Assembly (NCBI GenBank): GCA_965219565.1
Contig: OZ244780.1
Span: forward strand, 2,356,001 to 2,420,000
DNA: 64,000 nt
Reading direction: 5' to 3'
Source: DAOUJI01 sp965219565
GTDB taxonomy: Bacteria > Chloroflexota > Dehalococcoidia > Lucifugimonadales > JAGWBF01
Part shown: positions 41,296 to 49,495 of the stretch, one piece after another
How the letters are laid out: the number at the start of each line of letters is the position of its first letter
Numbering within the stretch: position 1 is the stretch's first letter
Translations under genes and position numbers: made by a program
The notes under the pieces: model-generated
Databases searched by the model: none
Seen by the model: only the letters and a program-made list of their open reading frames with translations
Told to the model about the DNA's origin: nothing

Positions 41296-43869
41296 CTAAG
41301 CACCGTTCAGCTTTGACTCCAACTTTTCCAGGCGGTCCTTCAGCTTTCGGTTCTCATCTTGGAGAGACTCCATCTCCTCTCGGAGTTTTCTGACGTCGTC
41401 TCCCCGGTCCTTGCCCTCGCTGATGGCGGAAATGGCTTCACGGCACAAGCGGACCACCCGCCCGTCCAGCTCCCTAGGGATTCTACGAGAGATCGCCGGG
41501 ATGGCCTTGTCGTCTTTCAACTCCCTCAGGGCCCCAACAGCGTTGGCCCTGGCCCGCAGCCACGGATCGTCGACGAAGTCCGACAGGAACTCCACGACTT
41601 CACTCTTGCCCTCACCCAACTTGCCTAGGGACGACAGGGCCGCTTCCCGGGCGCGAGAAGGCTTGCCGTATTTGGACCATTCCTTCGCCAGCTCTACGCC
41701 CCGTTCGTCTTTCAGGTCGGCTAGACCCAGCAGCGCCTGGGCCGTGGCCACTTCCTGGAACGACGGTTTCCCCAACGCCGCCGAAACCAGGTCGAAGGAG
41801 CGAGGCTGCTTTGTCTTGGCTACCGCACGGACGGCTTCAGCCTCCACCAGATAGCTCTCGTCGCTTTCCATCAATGGTTCCAGAGCCTTGAGGGCGGCCT
41901 CCTCTTTGAAGGCGCCAAGGGCCCCCGCCACGGCCCTTCTAGCCTTGGCGTGTCCGACGCCCGTGCATGAGACAAGGGCGTTCAGAGCGGCGTCGGACTT
42001 TATCGTGCCCAGAGCTTTGGCCGCTTCTACCTGAACACCCCAGAAGGAATCTTCCAGCACGGCCTTCTTCAAGGCCTCCACACAGTCGGGGGCGCCTAGC
42101 TTGGCTAAGGCCTGGGCAGCGTCGATCCTGCCCAGCACATCCGGGTCGTTCTCAAGCTGGTGGAGCAGCATCTCCTTGGGACGCGTGAAGTCCAAGCTCT
42201 TCAGGCACAGGTAGCCAGGGTCGAAGGAGACCATCTTCGGCTTTTCTTCCAAGGAGAATCGGAACGTCTGCTCCTTGCTGCTGATGTCCAGTTTGTGGGA
42301 GACGGCTCCAGATTCCGTGTAGAAGACTGCCTGAACGGAGGTCCTGAAAAGACTCGTCAACTCGTCCACAGCCTGGCTCTGGGACACAGTGAGTTCGGCC
42401 GAGTTGGACTCCTCGTCCCACTTATAGGCGACTTTGAACTCCGGGTGGCCTCCCATATAGACCCACTGGTGGAAGAACCAGTCCAGGTTCCTGCCGGTGG
42501 ACTCTTCGATGGCCTTCTGAAGGTCCTCGGTCACAACGTTGCGCCCCTGGTTCGTTACGCAATAGTGGTTGAGCGCCTTCCAGAAGCCGTCGTCGCCGAG
42601 GACTCCTCGGAGCATGTGGAGCACCAGTGCGCCCTTCTCGTAGAGGTGCCGATCGAACAGGTCAACGGGTTGGTTGTAGACGTTGTTGACGATGGGCCGC
42701 CGGTAGTGGCCGGAGTCCTCTCCAAAATATATCCCGGCGTCCTGGTACACGCCGTACCGAAACTCGTCCACTCCCAGGTCGAACTCCCTGAACAGCAGCT
42801 CGGAGTAGGTGGCGAACCCCTCGTTAAGCCAGCCGTGGGACCAGTCCCTGCAGGTAAGCAGGTCTCCCCACCACTGGTGGGCCAACTCGTGGGCCACGAT
42901 GCCGTCGGCGGAGTAGTCGATGTGGGCCCGTTCGTCATGCATCAGTTGGTCAGTCATGGTGGTGGCCGACGTGTTCTCCATGCCTCCGAATATGAAGTCG
43001 GCCACGGTCACCTGGGAGTATTTGTCCCATGCATAAGGCACCCCGATTTTCTCGGTGAAGAACTTCATCATCTTGGGCGTCTTGCCGAAAGCACGGCGGG
43101 TGTCTTCCTCCCTGCCCGGAGGCGAATAGTAGAGAATTGGCACACCACCGGCGTCGCCGTCCTTAATTTCGGTGTATTCCCCAGCCACCAGGGACATGAG
43201 ATAGGCGGGCAGGGGTTTGTCCTGGACCCAGTGGTCGGTCCGTTTGGCGACGTCAGAGCCTGAAGGCTCGGATGACGTGAGGGTCCCGTTAGAAATGGTG
43301 GTCCATTCCGAGGGCACGGTTACTACGATTTCGCTGGTGAACCTTTCGTTGGGGTAGTCGAAGCAGGGGAACCAGAACCTGGAGTCTTCGTCCTGCCCCT
43401 GGGTCCACAATTGCTGGGGCCGGTCCGGGTATCCGTCGTCAGGCATATTGAAATAGAGGCCCTTACGCGGAGTCGTGCCGTATTCAATTCTGACCGTAAT
43501 CTCCTCGCCGGCCTTCCGGGGACCGCCAAGGTTGATGGACAGTTTCCAGTCCTCACGGACGTAGGCCAGGGAAGTCCCGTCGGACAGCGCGATGCCCGAA
43601 ATGTCCAATTCGGCTGCGTCCAACTCCAGTGTGGAGACGCCGTCGTTGATGGGGGATACAGTGTGTGTGGCTGCGCCGCTGATGGAACGGGAGTCCACGT
43701 CCACGTCCAGTTCCAGCTTTATGTGCTTTATGTCAACCGTCCGGTCCCGCGGCCACTTGGGTTCGTCACCGGGTAGAGCAAAGGGCTTCCTGCCGTTGGA
43801 CTGCTGTAGGCCGGCTCGCCTTCCGCAATGGAGTCCCAATGACTTCTCATAGACTTCTTCGGCGCTCAC
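41296..43869 (-). CDS. M1 family aminopeptidase with C-terminal HEAT repeats
   Basis: An 857-residue zinc aminopeptidase. The exopeptidase motif GGMEN is near residue 300, and the zinc site is HELAH (327-331) with Glu350 in WLNEGFATYSE, catalytic Glu328. The N-terminal beta-domain contains HIKLELDVDVDSRS and TLELDAAELDISG. From about residue 560 the usual ERAP-type domain is replaced by HEAT-type repeats (LGRIDAAQALAKLG, WGVQVEAAKALGTI, RARANAVGALREL), ending in a 35-residue coiled coil (LREEMESLQDENRKLKDRL). It resembles the TAF2-like/cold-active M1 layout. The GTG start overlaps the preceding stop (GTGA). Confidence 0.93.
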   Translation of the reverse strand: MSAEEVYEKSLGLHCGRRAGLQQSNGRKPFALPGDEPKWPRDRTVDIKHIKLELDVDVDSRSISGAATHTVSPINDGVSTLELDAAELDISGIALSDGTSLAYVREDWKLSINLGGPRKAGEEITVRIEYGTTPRKGLYFNMPDDGYPDRPQQLWTQGQDEDSRFWFPCFDYPNERFTSEIVVTVPSEWTTISNGTLTSSEPSGSDVAKRTDHWVQDKPLPAYLMSLVAGEYTEIKDGDAGGVPILYYSPPGREEDTRRAFGKTPKMMKFFTEKIGVPYAWDKYSQVTVADFIFGGMENTSATTMTDQLMHDERAHIDYSADGIVAHELAHQWWGDLLTCRDWSHGWLNEGFATYSELLFREFDLGVDEFRYGVYQDAGIYFGEDSGHYRRPIVNNVYNQPVDLFDRHLYEKGALVLHMLRGVLGDDGFWKALNHYCVTNQGRNVVTEDLQKAIEESTGRNLDWFFHQWVYMGGHPEFKVAYKWDEESNSAELTVSQSQAVDELTSLFRTSVQAVFYTESGAVSHKLDISSKEQTFRFSLEEKPKMVSFDPGYLCLKSLDFTRPKEMLLHQLENDPDVLGRIDAAQALAKLGAPDCVEALKKAVLEDSFWGVQVEAAKALGTIKSDAALNALVSCTGVGHAKARRAVAGALGAFKEEAALKALEPLMESDESYLVEAEAVRAVAKTKQPRSFDLVSAALGKPSFQEVATAQALLGLADLKDERGVELAKEWSKYGKPSRAREAALSSLGKLGEGKSEVVEFLSDFVDDPWLRARANAVGALRELKDDKAIPAISRRIPRELDGRVVRLCREAISAISEGKDRGDDVRKLREEMESLQDENRKLKDRLEKLESKLNGA

Positions 43870-44342
43870 TGCTCGTCATCCTCCGATTCGTTGTCTCCGC
43901 CCTCGATGGGCTGGAAGGCCGCCCGCAGGAACTCCAGCTCCAGCTTCAGGCGATCGGCCATCTTGTCCGACTCCAGACGTGTTAGGAACTTCAGGTGACC
44001 CAGCAGCTTGCTGCTAAGCTCCCACTTGGCCGCCTTAACGTCTCGGGAGAAGCCGTGGAGCTTGTTGATGACCCGTTCGAATACGTAAACGGCGTCGTAG
44101 GTGTCCACGACTATCATCGGAATCTCGAACCTCAGCTTAGCCTCGAATCGGGGCGGAAGGTCCGAGTTCCCTAGACGTTCTACGGCCACGGGCGTGACTT
44201 CGCTTTGGGTAAGAAAGTCCTCGGCGCCCCTCGGTCGGCTTGCGCGATGGAGCCTGAACTCCCATTCCTCAGGCACCCCTGTAGAAGTCAGCCGGAAGCC
44301 TTCTCTCCTTTGCTCAGGAGACTGACCTGAATCTTCGCTCAC
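43866..44342 (-). CDS. Uncharacterised protein coupled to the M1 aminopeptidase
   Basis: A 158-residue protein with no recognised family. The middle (RFEAKLRFEIPMIVVDTYDAVYVFERVINK) looks like beta strands followed by a helix, then a helical region (ELSSKLLGHLKFLTRLESDKM), and an acidic tail (GGDNESEDDEQ). No membrane segment or cysteine motif. Both ends overlap neighbours by four bases in GTGA, so it is translated between the DUF3467-like protein and the aminopeptidase, suggesting a shared complex. Confidence 0.75.
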   Translation of the reverse strand: MSEDSGQSPEQRREGFRLTSTGVPEEWEFRLHRASRPRGAEDFLTQSEVTPVAVERLGNSDLPPRFEAKLRFEIPMIVVDTYDAVYVFERVINKLHGFSRDVKAAKWELSSKLLGHLKFLTRLESDKMADRLKLELEFLRAAFQPIEGGDNESEDDEQ

Positions 44343-44659
44343 AGGTCCTGCTCCGTGATGCTCCAGGCGTCCAGGACTTGCCGCGGAAGGCTTATGGGGC
44401 CAACGGCATTCTCGTACTCCCTGACATGTTTCCGGGCCAGCAAAGCGATGGCCTTGAGCAGCTGAGGGCTGACCTTGATTTTTGCCCTGAGAGTGGGTTC
44501 CCTATCCTCCTGAAGCTCTCCGAAGAAGAGGATGGAGCTGTACAACCCGCTGCTGATGTGCAGCGAGTCGCAGTAGAAACTCACGGCGCCTTCCTTTGAA
44601 TAGTATTCGTCTACGGTGTATTCCTCCGGTGGGATAAGGGGCTGTTCCTCCGTGGTCAT
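44339..44659 (-). CDS. DUF3467-like small protein
   Basis: A 106-residue protein from ATG 44659 (MTTEEQPLIPPEEY); the open frame continues upstream to 44710 but without a better start. YCDSLHISSGLYSSILFFGEL followed by IKVSPQLLKAIALLARKHVREYENAVGPI fits the DUF3467 pattern of a beta hairpin, then a SPQxxKxLxxxLxxNIxxYE helix. Function unknown. First gene of a three-gene coupled operon with a 158-residue protein and an M1 aminopeptidase. Confidence 0.7.
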   Translation of the reverse strand: MTTEEQPLIPPEEYTVDEYYSKEGAVSFYCDSLHISSGLYSSILFFGELQEDREPTLRAKIKVSPQLLKAIALLARKHVREYENAVGPISLPRQVLDAWSITEQDL

Positions 44660-44797
44660 GACCACCTCGAATCGCCTCAACAGGCGTTGTCCGCAATAGG
44701 GTTGCGTCAACGGCTAATATTATCACTTGAAGGCCCAATTCTCCATTACCGCCCTCGGCCTGCGGATACCTCAGGCGGGCGGGTCGTGGCCCGTTGC

Positions 44798-44803
44798 TAT
44801 AAT
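44798..44803 (+). promoter_or_regulatory. Extended -10 promoter element for the squalene/phytoene-synthase-type gene
   Basis: TGCTATAAT provides a perfect -10 with the TGn extension, 34 bases before the ATG at 44837. Extended -10 promoters need little -35 sequence, and none is evident here. Confidence 0.5.
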
Positions 44804-44836
44804 ATGGGCGACCATCTCACAACGAGCGTTGGAGCC

Positions 44837-45895
44837 ATGAGCCGTACCGGACCGGAAAGGGTCACCTGGGAAAAACTCCTCACCGGGTTGCTTCCCCAGG
44901 TTTCCCGGAGCTTCTACCTGACCATCAGGGTCCTTCCAGCCGACCTCAGAAGGCCGGTGGGGCTGGCATATCTGTTGGCCAGGGCGGCGGACACCATCGC
45001 CGATACGCGGGCGCTGCCTCCAGCCCAGCGTCTTGAACACCTGCTCAGCTTTCGCGCCGTTCTAGAAGAATCGGCGCCCCCGGAAACGGTAGGTGAAATG
45101 GCCCGCGACCTGACGAGCTTCCAGAAATCAGAGGTTGAGGGCAAGTTGATAAGCAGCCTGGACGAAGCCCTGGGCTGTCTGGAGTCCACTCCGCAAGAAG
45201 ACCGGCGATTGATACAGTCGGTGGTCGTGAACCTCACCCGTGGCATGGAGATGGACCTGACCGTCTTTCCGCCGGAGGAGGCGGGGGCCGTCGGGTCCCT
45301 GGAGACGGACGAGGACTTGGACCAGTACACGTACCACGTTGCGGGATGCGTGGGCGAGTTCTGGACGGCAATCACTATGTCCCATACGCCGGCTCTGAGG
45401 AAGTGGGACCTGGAGAAGATGTCCAAGGCGGGCGTCAGATTCGGGAAGGCCCTGCAGATGACCAACGTCCTGCGAGACATACCCAGGGACCTGCGCATTG
45501 GGCGGTGCTACCTGCCCGAAACCAGGCTTTCGCAGCTAGGACTTAGGCCGGACGACCTGCTGGACCCATCGGCTGCGCCGGCGGCAAGGCCAGCCCTGAC
45601 ATGGGGCATCGAACGGGCCTTGGAGCATTACCAGGAGGCCGTGGACTATATCCTGGCCATACCCAGAGGCTCGCTGCGCCTGCGTCTGGCGGTGCTGTGG
45701 CCTGTGATAATCGGCATAGCCACCCTAGGAAAGCTGGCCCAAAACCACGACTGGCTCAACCCTGAAGTCACAACCAAGGTCAGCCGCCGATGGGTCTATT
45801 CGGTCATGGCCGCGTCTCTTCCCGCTGCCAGGTCCAACACCCTGGTGAAGATGTGGACGGCAAGGCTGGCCGCTCGGGTTCGCTCGGCTCTTTAG
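44837..45895 (+). CDS. Squalene/phytoene synthase family protein, squalene-synthase-like
   Basis: A 352-residue head-to-head prenyl transferase. The first Asp-rich motif is DTIAD (Asp52, Asp56) and the second is in NVLRDIPRDL; RSFYLTIRVLP and YLLARAADTIADT are closer to squalene synthase than to phytoene synthase or HpnC/HpnD. It lacks a C-terminal membrane anchor. The likely reaction is coupling of two farnesyl diphosphates to squalene. No cyclase, desaturase or hopanoid gene is nearby. ATG 44837, after GGAG, was chosen; the open frame reaches 44687 but runs through the promoter. Confidence 0.87.
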   Translation: MSRTGPERVTWEKLLTGLLPQVSRSFYLTIRVLPADLRRPVGLAYLLARAADTIADTRALPPAQRLEHLLSFRAVLEESAPPETVGEMARDLTSFQKSEVEGKLISSLDEALGCLESTPQEDRRLIQSVVVNLTRGMEMDLTVFPPEEAGAVGSLETDEDLDQYTYHVAGCVGEFWTAITMSHTPALRKWDLEKMSKAGVRFGKALQMTNVLRDIPRDLRIGRCYLPETRLSQLGLRPDDLLDPSAAPAARPALTWGIERALEHYQEAVDYILAIPRGSLRLRLAVLWPVIIGIATLGKLAQNHDWLNPEVTTKVSRRWVYSVMAASLPAARSNTLVKMWTARLAARVRSAL

Positions 45896-45981
45896 CCTTG
45901 GTCTGGGTCTGCAACGTCTGCTATCATCAACTCCCGCTCCCCTCCAAAGTGGAAGTCGATACGGGCTATAGAGACCTGAGC

Positions 45982-46335
45982 ATGACCATACAACATTTCA
46001 GCGCTGTGACCCTGGCTGTTAAGGACATGGCAAGGGCGGTAGAGTTCTACGACAAGCTGGGCCTGGAAATGGTATACGGCGGCAGTGACGCCAGTTTCAC
46101 CTCCTACCATGTAGGGGCTGTTGAGTACCTCAACCTGATTCTATCGCCGTCCCACACGCCCCGGTGGTGGGGCAGGTTCATCATCAGGGTGGATGGAGTC
46201 GATGAGATTAATGGGCTGTTGAAGGAACGTGGATTGGAGCCCGAAAGTCCGCGAGACGCTCCTTGGGGCGAACGCTACTTTCATATCACAGACCCGGACG
46301 GCCATGAAATCAGTTTTGCGGAACCGCTAACCTAG
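45982..46335 (+). CDS. VOC family (glyoxalase-like) protein
   Basis: A 117-residue vicinal-oxygen-chelate protein with two beta-alpha-beta-beta-beta units. Start MTIQHFSAVTLAVKDMARAVEFYDKLGLEM; the metal-site histidine of many family members (after strand 1) is not evident, whereas the C-terminal FHITDPDGHEISFAEPL is well kept. It could be an enzyme such as a dioxygenase or lyase, or a binding protein. The ATG at 45982 is preferred over a frame that reaches into the previous gene. Confidence 0.85.
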   Translation: MTIQHFSAVTLAVKDMARAVEFYDKLGLEMVYGGSDASFTSYHVGAVEYLNLILSPSHTPRWWGRFIIRVDGVDEINGLLKERGLEPESPRDAPWGERYFHITDPDGHEISFAEPLT

Positions 46336-46362
46336 ACACCTTGAAGCCGGTTGGAGGTTAAC

Positions 46363-46656
46363 TTGGGCCTGTACATCGTGCTGGGAGCCATGAAAGGCCG
46401 ATTCCTCTCGGAGAACGGCAATCCCTATGACAATTTTCAGATGCTGGGGTACGTGGACGCCGACACCCCATCGGACGCGGTGGTCAGGTTCTTCGAGGAA
46501 CCTCATTTCCCAATCCAATGGCGGGACGTTCAATACATGTGGGCCGAACAGCTGACCGGGGACGCTGAGAATGGCCACTACGGGGACTACCATCGCGTCT
46601 ATATTGACGATATAAGGAAGCGGTACGAGGTCCCAAGCTCAGAACCGGAGCTATGA
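46363..46656 (+). CDS. Uncharacterised small protein
   Basis: A 97-residue protein I do not recognise. TTG 46363 is chosen because GGAGG (46353-46357) stands just before it. The sequence is aromatic and acidic (NPYDNFQMLGYVDADTPSDAVVRFFEEP, then WRDVQYMWAEQL and DYHRVYIDDIRKRYEVP) and looks like a small alpha/beta sensor or adaptor fold. It follows the VOC gene by 27 bases and probably shares its transcript. No further clue. Confidence 0.62.
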   Translation: MGLYIVLGAMKGRFLSENGNPYDNFQMLGYVDADTPSDAVVRFFEEPHFPIQWRDVQYMWAEQLTGDAENGHYGDYHRVYIDDIRKRYEVPSSEPEL

Positions 46657-46683
46657 CGCCTTGAGACGACCCCCGCACAGCCC

Positions 46684-46732
46684 CGTTCACCCCCATCTCA
46701 ATCTTCCCCCTCAATGGGGAAGAGGTTTTGCA
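46684..46732. repeat. Degenerate REP-like palindrome
   Basis: CGTTCACCCCCATCTCAATCTTCCCC with TCAATGGGGAAGAGG: a diverged copy of the unit at 20569-20607, between convergent genes (46656 and 46753). Confidence 0.55.
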
Positions 46733-46752
46733 AAGGTTTCCGGCAGGGAAGC

Positions 46753-47688
46753 TCAGCCCAGGCTCTCGGCCACCGGAAGGCACGTTTCCGCTAGGTGCTC
46801 CATGACCCTGATGTTGTCATCCATGCCCGACACGCGGAAGTCGTAGGTCAACTGGTCGATCCCCAACTCCCCGCAGTAGCGGATGTCGTCAATCACCTGT
46901 GCAGTGTCACCTATCATCGCCCCGCCACTCCTGACCGTGTCCTGTTCGCCCAGCCCAATGTCGGTGAAATGGAGGCTTCTCTTCAACGATATGGTTATCT
47001 CTTTGGGGTCTCGACCCGCCAGCTCCGTTTGCTCCCACAGGTAGGGGAGGTTCTTGGCCACGAAGTCGGGTGTCTGCCTGGTGGGGTGCCAGCAATGCCC
47101 GTACTTGGCTGTGCGTCGCAGGGCGCGTCTGGTGTGCCCCCCGACCCAAATCGGCAGAGGCGACTGCACCGGCTTGGGTGTGAACTTGATGCCGTCTATT
47201 TTGACAAATCTGCCGTTGTAGACGGGGTCCTCCTGGGTCCACAGGGTCTGAAAGACCTCTATGTACTCATCGGTCATTGGACCGCGCTCGGCGTAGGGAA
47301 CGTTCAAGGTCTCGAATTCCTTTTCCAACCATCCCACTCCCACACCGCAGATGATTCTTCCCCCGCTTAGCACGTCCAGGGAGGAGAACATCTTGGCCTG
47401 CACCACCGGGTCCCTGTACGGCACGATTATTACAGTGGTGCCCAGGCGTATAGTGTCGCTGCAAGCCGTCATGAAACCCAGCAGGGCCATTGCGTCGAGG
47501 AAAGGTTCGTCGGCGGGCCGGATGAATGAACCGTCCGCCGTATAGGGGTACTGGGTGGTCCCTGCTGTGGGCAGCACGACGTGGTCGCCTATCAACACGC
47601 TCTCGAAGCCCAGGTCCTCAGCACGCTTGACGAATTCCTTGATCCCCTGGTTATCGGGCGCCCTGGACATCGCCAATCCTATCTTCAT
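46753..47688 (-). CDS. LLM class oxidoreductase, F420-dependent type
   Basis: A 311-residue luciferase-like TIM-barrel oxidoreductase. MKIGLAMS, the non-prolyl cis peptide region DHVVLP, VQAKMFSSLDVLSGGRIICGVGVGWLEKEFE and PLPIWVGGHTRRALRRTAKYGHCWHP are typical of the TIGR03619-like F420 group. Cofactor assignment is by family, not by direct evidence. ATG 47688 is selected over a 43-residue extension that is not conserved. It lies downstream of a small monooxygenase-like gene with a 28-base gap, suggesting a two-gene oxidation unit. Confidence 0.88.
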   Translation of the reverse strand: MKIGLAMSRAPDNQGIKEFVKRAEDLGFESVLIGDHVVLPTAGTTQYPYTADGSFIRPADEPFLDAMALLGFMTACSDTIRLGTTVIIVPYRDPVVQAKMFSSLDVLSGGRIICGVGVGWLEKEFETLNVPYAERGPMTDEYIEVFQTLWTQEDPVYNGRFVKIDGIKFTPKPVQSPLPIWVGGHTRRALRRTAKYGHCWHPTRQTPDFVAKNLPYLWEQTELAGRDPKEITISLKRSLHFTDIGLGEQDTVRSGGAMIGDTAQVIDDIRYCGELGIDQLTYDFRVSGMDDNIRVMEHLAETCLPVAESLG

Positions 47689-47716
47689 AGCAACTTCTCC
47701 TGAGGCACCGGGGCTG

Positions 47717-48004
47717 TCAGCCAGCCATCTCAAAGCGTTCCGATTCAGGGGGCTTGGCCCAAAGCTCTTCTGCTCCGGCCATGGACTCTTTTCGCTCTGG
47801 GCTGGCCCGCCATTCATCGTAGACTTCGTTACTGTCCCAAGTTACCAGCGTGGATATTTTGGAAGGGTCGCTCAGGGACACCATGGTATGCCTGGCGCCG
47901 AATCCCCGGAACTTGCTCTGGGCCTCGCCGTTGTGGTCCAAGAGCTTCCTTGCGTCCTCTATCTTGTCAGCCTTAGCCCAGTGGTGAGTCAGAACTCCGA
48001 TCAT
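47717..48004 (-). CDS. Small ABM-like dimeric alpha/beta-barrel protein
   Basis: A 95-residue protein with the ferredoxin-like fold expected of antibiotic-biosynthesis-monooxygenase/DABB proteins: strand MIGVLTHHWA, a helix (IEDARKLLDHN), strand with RHTMVSLSDPSKISTLVTWDS and a helix ending RASPERKESM. Such proteins act as co-factor-free oxygenases or small-molecule binders. The ATG at 48004 is picked because GGAGG lies 8 bases upstream; the frame could extend 14 residues. It precedes the LLM oxidoreductase. Confidence 0.72.
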   Translation of the reverse strand: MIGVLTHHWAKADKIEDARKLLDHNGEAQSKFRGFGARHTMVSLSDPSKISTLVTWDSNEVYDEWRASPERKESMAGAEELWAKPPESERFEMAG

Positions 48005-48197
48005 CCGCCATGCCTCCGGAAAGAGATGGCGCCGCATGAAACACACGGCAGCGTAGCGAGTATATCACGAGGCCTGAGGCCTTAGGCGTTCCGGACGCTC
48101 AGACCGGAGCTAAGGAGCCGCACTTGAAGCAGGAGGGGGAGAATCCCCTGTGGGGGACATAGCGCACAGCACAAGAAGAGAATAGTTTCCTGAAAAG

Positions 48198-48231
48198 AAA
48201 AAGGGACCGGTCTGCCGCCGGTCCCTTTTTG
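48198..48231 (-). terminator. Intrinsic terminator of the DUF5679 gene (bidirectional)
   Basis: A 13-base stem (AAAAAGGGACCGG, CCGGTCCCTTTTT) with a 7-base loop, 22 bases after the stop at 48253. On the minus strand it ends CCCTTTTTCTTTTC, a good termination tail; on the + strand CCCTTTTTGTTG. Confidence 0.8.
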
Positions 48232-48252
48232 TTGACCAAGGTCCAGTTGAAG

Positions 48253-48393
48253 CTAAGCCTTACCTATGCGGAACATCTTCGTGCCGCAAGTAGGGCAGGT
48301 TCCCTGGGTGGCGGGGCGGCCGTTTTTCATGGTGATCGACTGAGGATCACTCATGTCCCGCCGAGCCCTGCACTTCACACAGTAGGCCTGCAT
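48253..48393 (-). CDS. DUF5679 zinc-ribbon protein (46 residues)
   Basis: A very small gene missed by length cut-offs. On the minus strand GGGAGGTGCTGG precedes an ATG, giving MQAYCVKCRARRDMSDPQ, then ITMKNGRPATQG, then CPTCGTKMFRIGK and a stop. The Cys5/Cys8 and Cys33/Cys36 pairs form a zinc ribbon; the whole matches DUF5679, often annotated as a topoisomerase-associated ribbon. Its molecular role is unknown. A strong ribosome-binding site and a terminator right after it show a self-contained, probably well-expressed transcript. Confidence 0.88.
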   Translation of the reverse strand: MQAYCVKCRARRDMSDPQSITMKNGRPATQGTCPTCGTKMFRIGKA

Positions 48394-48548
48394 CCAGCAC
48401 CTCCCAAATTTGGTAATCATATTTTAGATAGAAGTTCACCTAGATTTCAAGCCGGATACGTCGTGAATTCCCTTCCAAAACCAGGGAATTCCACCCCAAC
48501 AAACCGTATACGGCCCAAGTCTTCCTTCCGGCGCCAATCAGCAATGGG

Positions 48549-49436
48549 CTATATTGAGAGGGTAAGCTGCCTGGGGCGCGCGGAGGAATCGTCCGTCCTC
48601 ATGTCATCCAGCCCGTACTTGTCTTTCAATTCCTTCATCATCCATCGGTGCCGGTCTTTCACTCCCCTGGGGGCGAACGCTCCGTTGCAGACCGTGCGAT
48701 AACTGGGAATGAGGTTGGGGAACTCCGAGTCGAGGAAATTCAAGAAGTGGCCCTTGGTCCCGTCCATCAGATAGAGAGTGTTCCCCTCCAGGAACCGGGC
48801 GCCGTGGTCCACCGCAGCGGCGGCCAAGGGCTCCAGGTTGGACTTCTTGTCGGTGACGCCTGGGATGATGGGAGCTATCAGCACTCCCGCATTGACGCCG
48901 GCCGCCACCAGCTTTTCCATAGCTTTGAGCCGCTTGATGGTTGGAGGAGTCCCCGGCTCCAGCTTGGAGCGGAGCGTGTCGTCCAAGACAGTCATTGAGA
49001 AGCAAACGGTGCATCCCGCAACCCGGGCCAACTCGCTCAGGACGTCCAGGTCCCGCACTATCATAGTCCCCTTAGTGATCATTCTGATGGGGTTGCGCTT
49101 GGCGCAGAATACCTCCATGCAGCGGCGGGTGATTCGCTGCTTGCCCTCGATGGGCTGGTACGGGTCGGTGGCCGTGCCCACAGCCACCGGCTCGAATTTC
49201 CAAGATGAACGCGACAGCTCACGCCGCAGTTTTTCGGGAAGGTTGGTCTTGACAAATATCACTCCACTGAAGTCGTCGCCGGGATTCAGGTCCTTGAACC
49301 AGTGGTATCGCCTGGCAAAGCAGTAGTGGCAGCCGTGAACGCATCCCTGGTACGGGTTCAACGACCAGTTGAAGGACATGTTGCGGACTCTGTTTAAAGC
49401 GCCCGACACCTCTATCTCTTCATAGTGGGCTTTCAT
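48549..49436 (-). CDS. SPL/Rv2578c-like radical SAM protein
   Basis: A 295-residue radical SAM protein. The cluster motif is Cys32, Cys36, Cys39 (CVHGCHYC) in NPYQGCVHGCHYCFARRYH, typical of the spore-photoproduct-lyase-like (Rv2578c) group. GTATDPYQPIEGKQRITRRCMEV and VCFSMTVLDDTLRSKLEPGTPPTIKRLKA are further hallmarks. ATG 49436 after AGAGGAAC is preferred to an unconserved 74-residue extension. It lies 59 bases downstream of dnaE2, on the same strand. A DNA-repair role is suggested by that and by the distant relation to photoproduct lyase, but is not shown. Confidence 0.88.
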   Translation of the reverse strand: MKAHYEEIEVSGALNRVRNMSFNWSLNPYQGCVHGCHYCFARRYHWFKDLNPGDDFSGVIFVKTNLPEKLRRELSRSSWKFEPVAVGTATDPYQPIEGKQRITRRCMEVFCAKRNPIRMITKGTMIVRDLDVLSELARVAGCTVCFSMTVLDDTLRSKLEPGTPPTIKRLKAMEKLVAAGVNAGVLIAPIIPGVTDKKSNLEPLAAAAVDHGARFLEGNTLYLMDGTKGHFLNFLDSEFPNLIPSYRTVCNGAFAPRGVKDRHRWMMKELKDKYGLDDMRTDDSSARPRQLTLSI

Positions 49437-49495
49437 AGATTGTTCCTCTACCTCATTGTGTGCAGTGGATGTATAGCGTGGACATGAAACTCCGG

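Noticed and set aside
42160..43263. A 367-codon open frame on the + strand
   Set aside because: It is the antisense frame of the M1 aminopeptidase, kept open by GC-rich codon use. No ribosome-binding site or family match.
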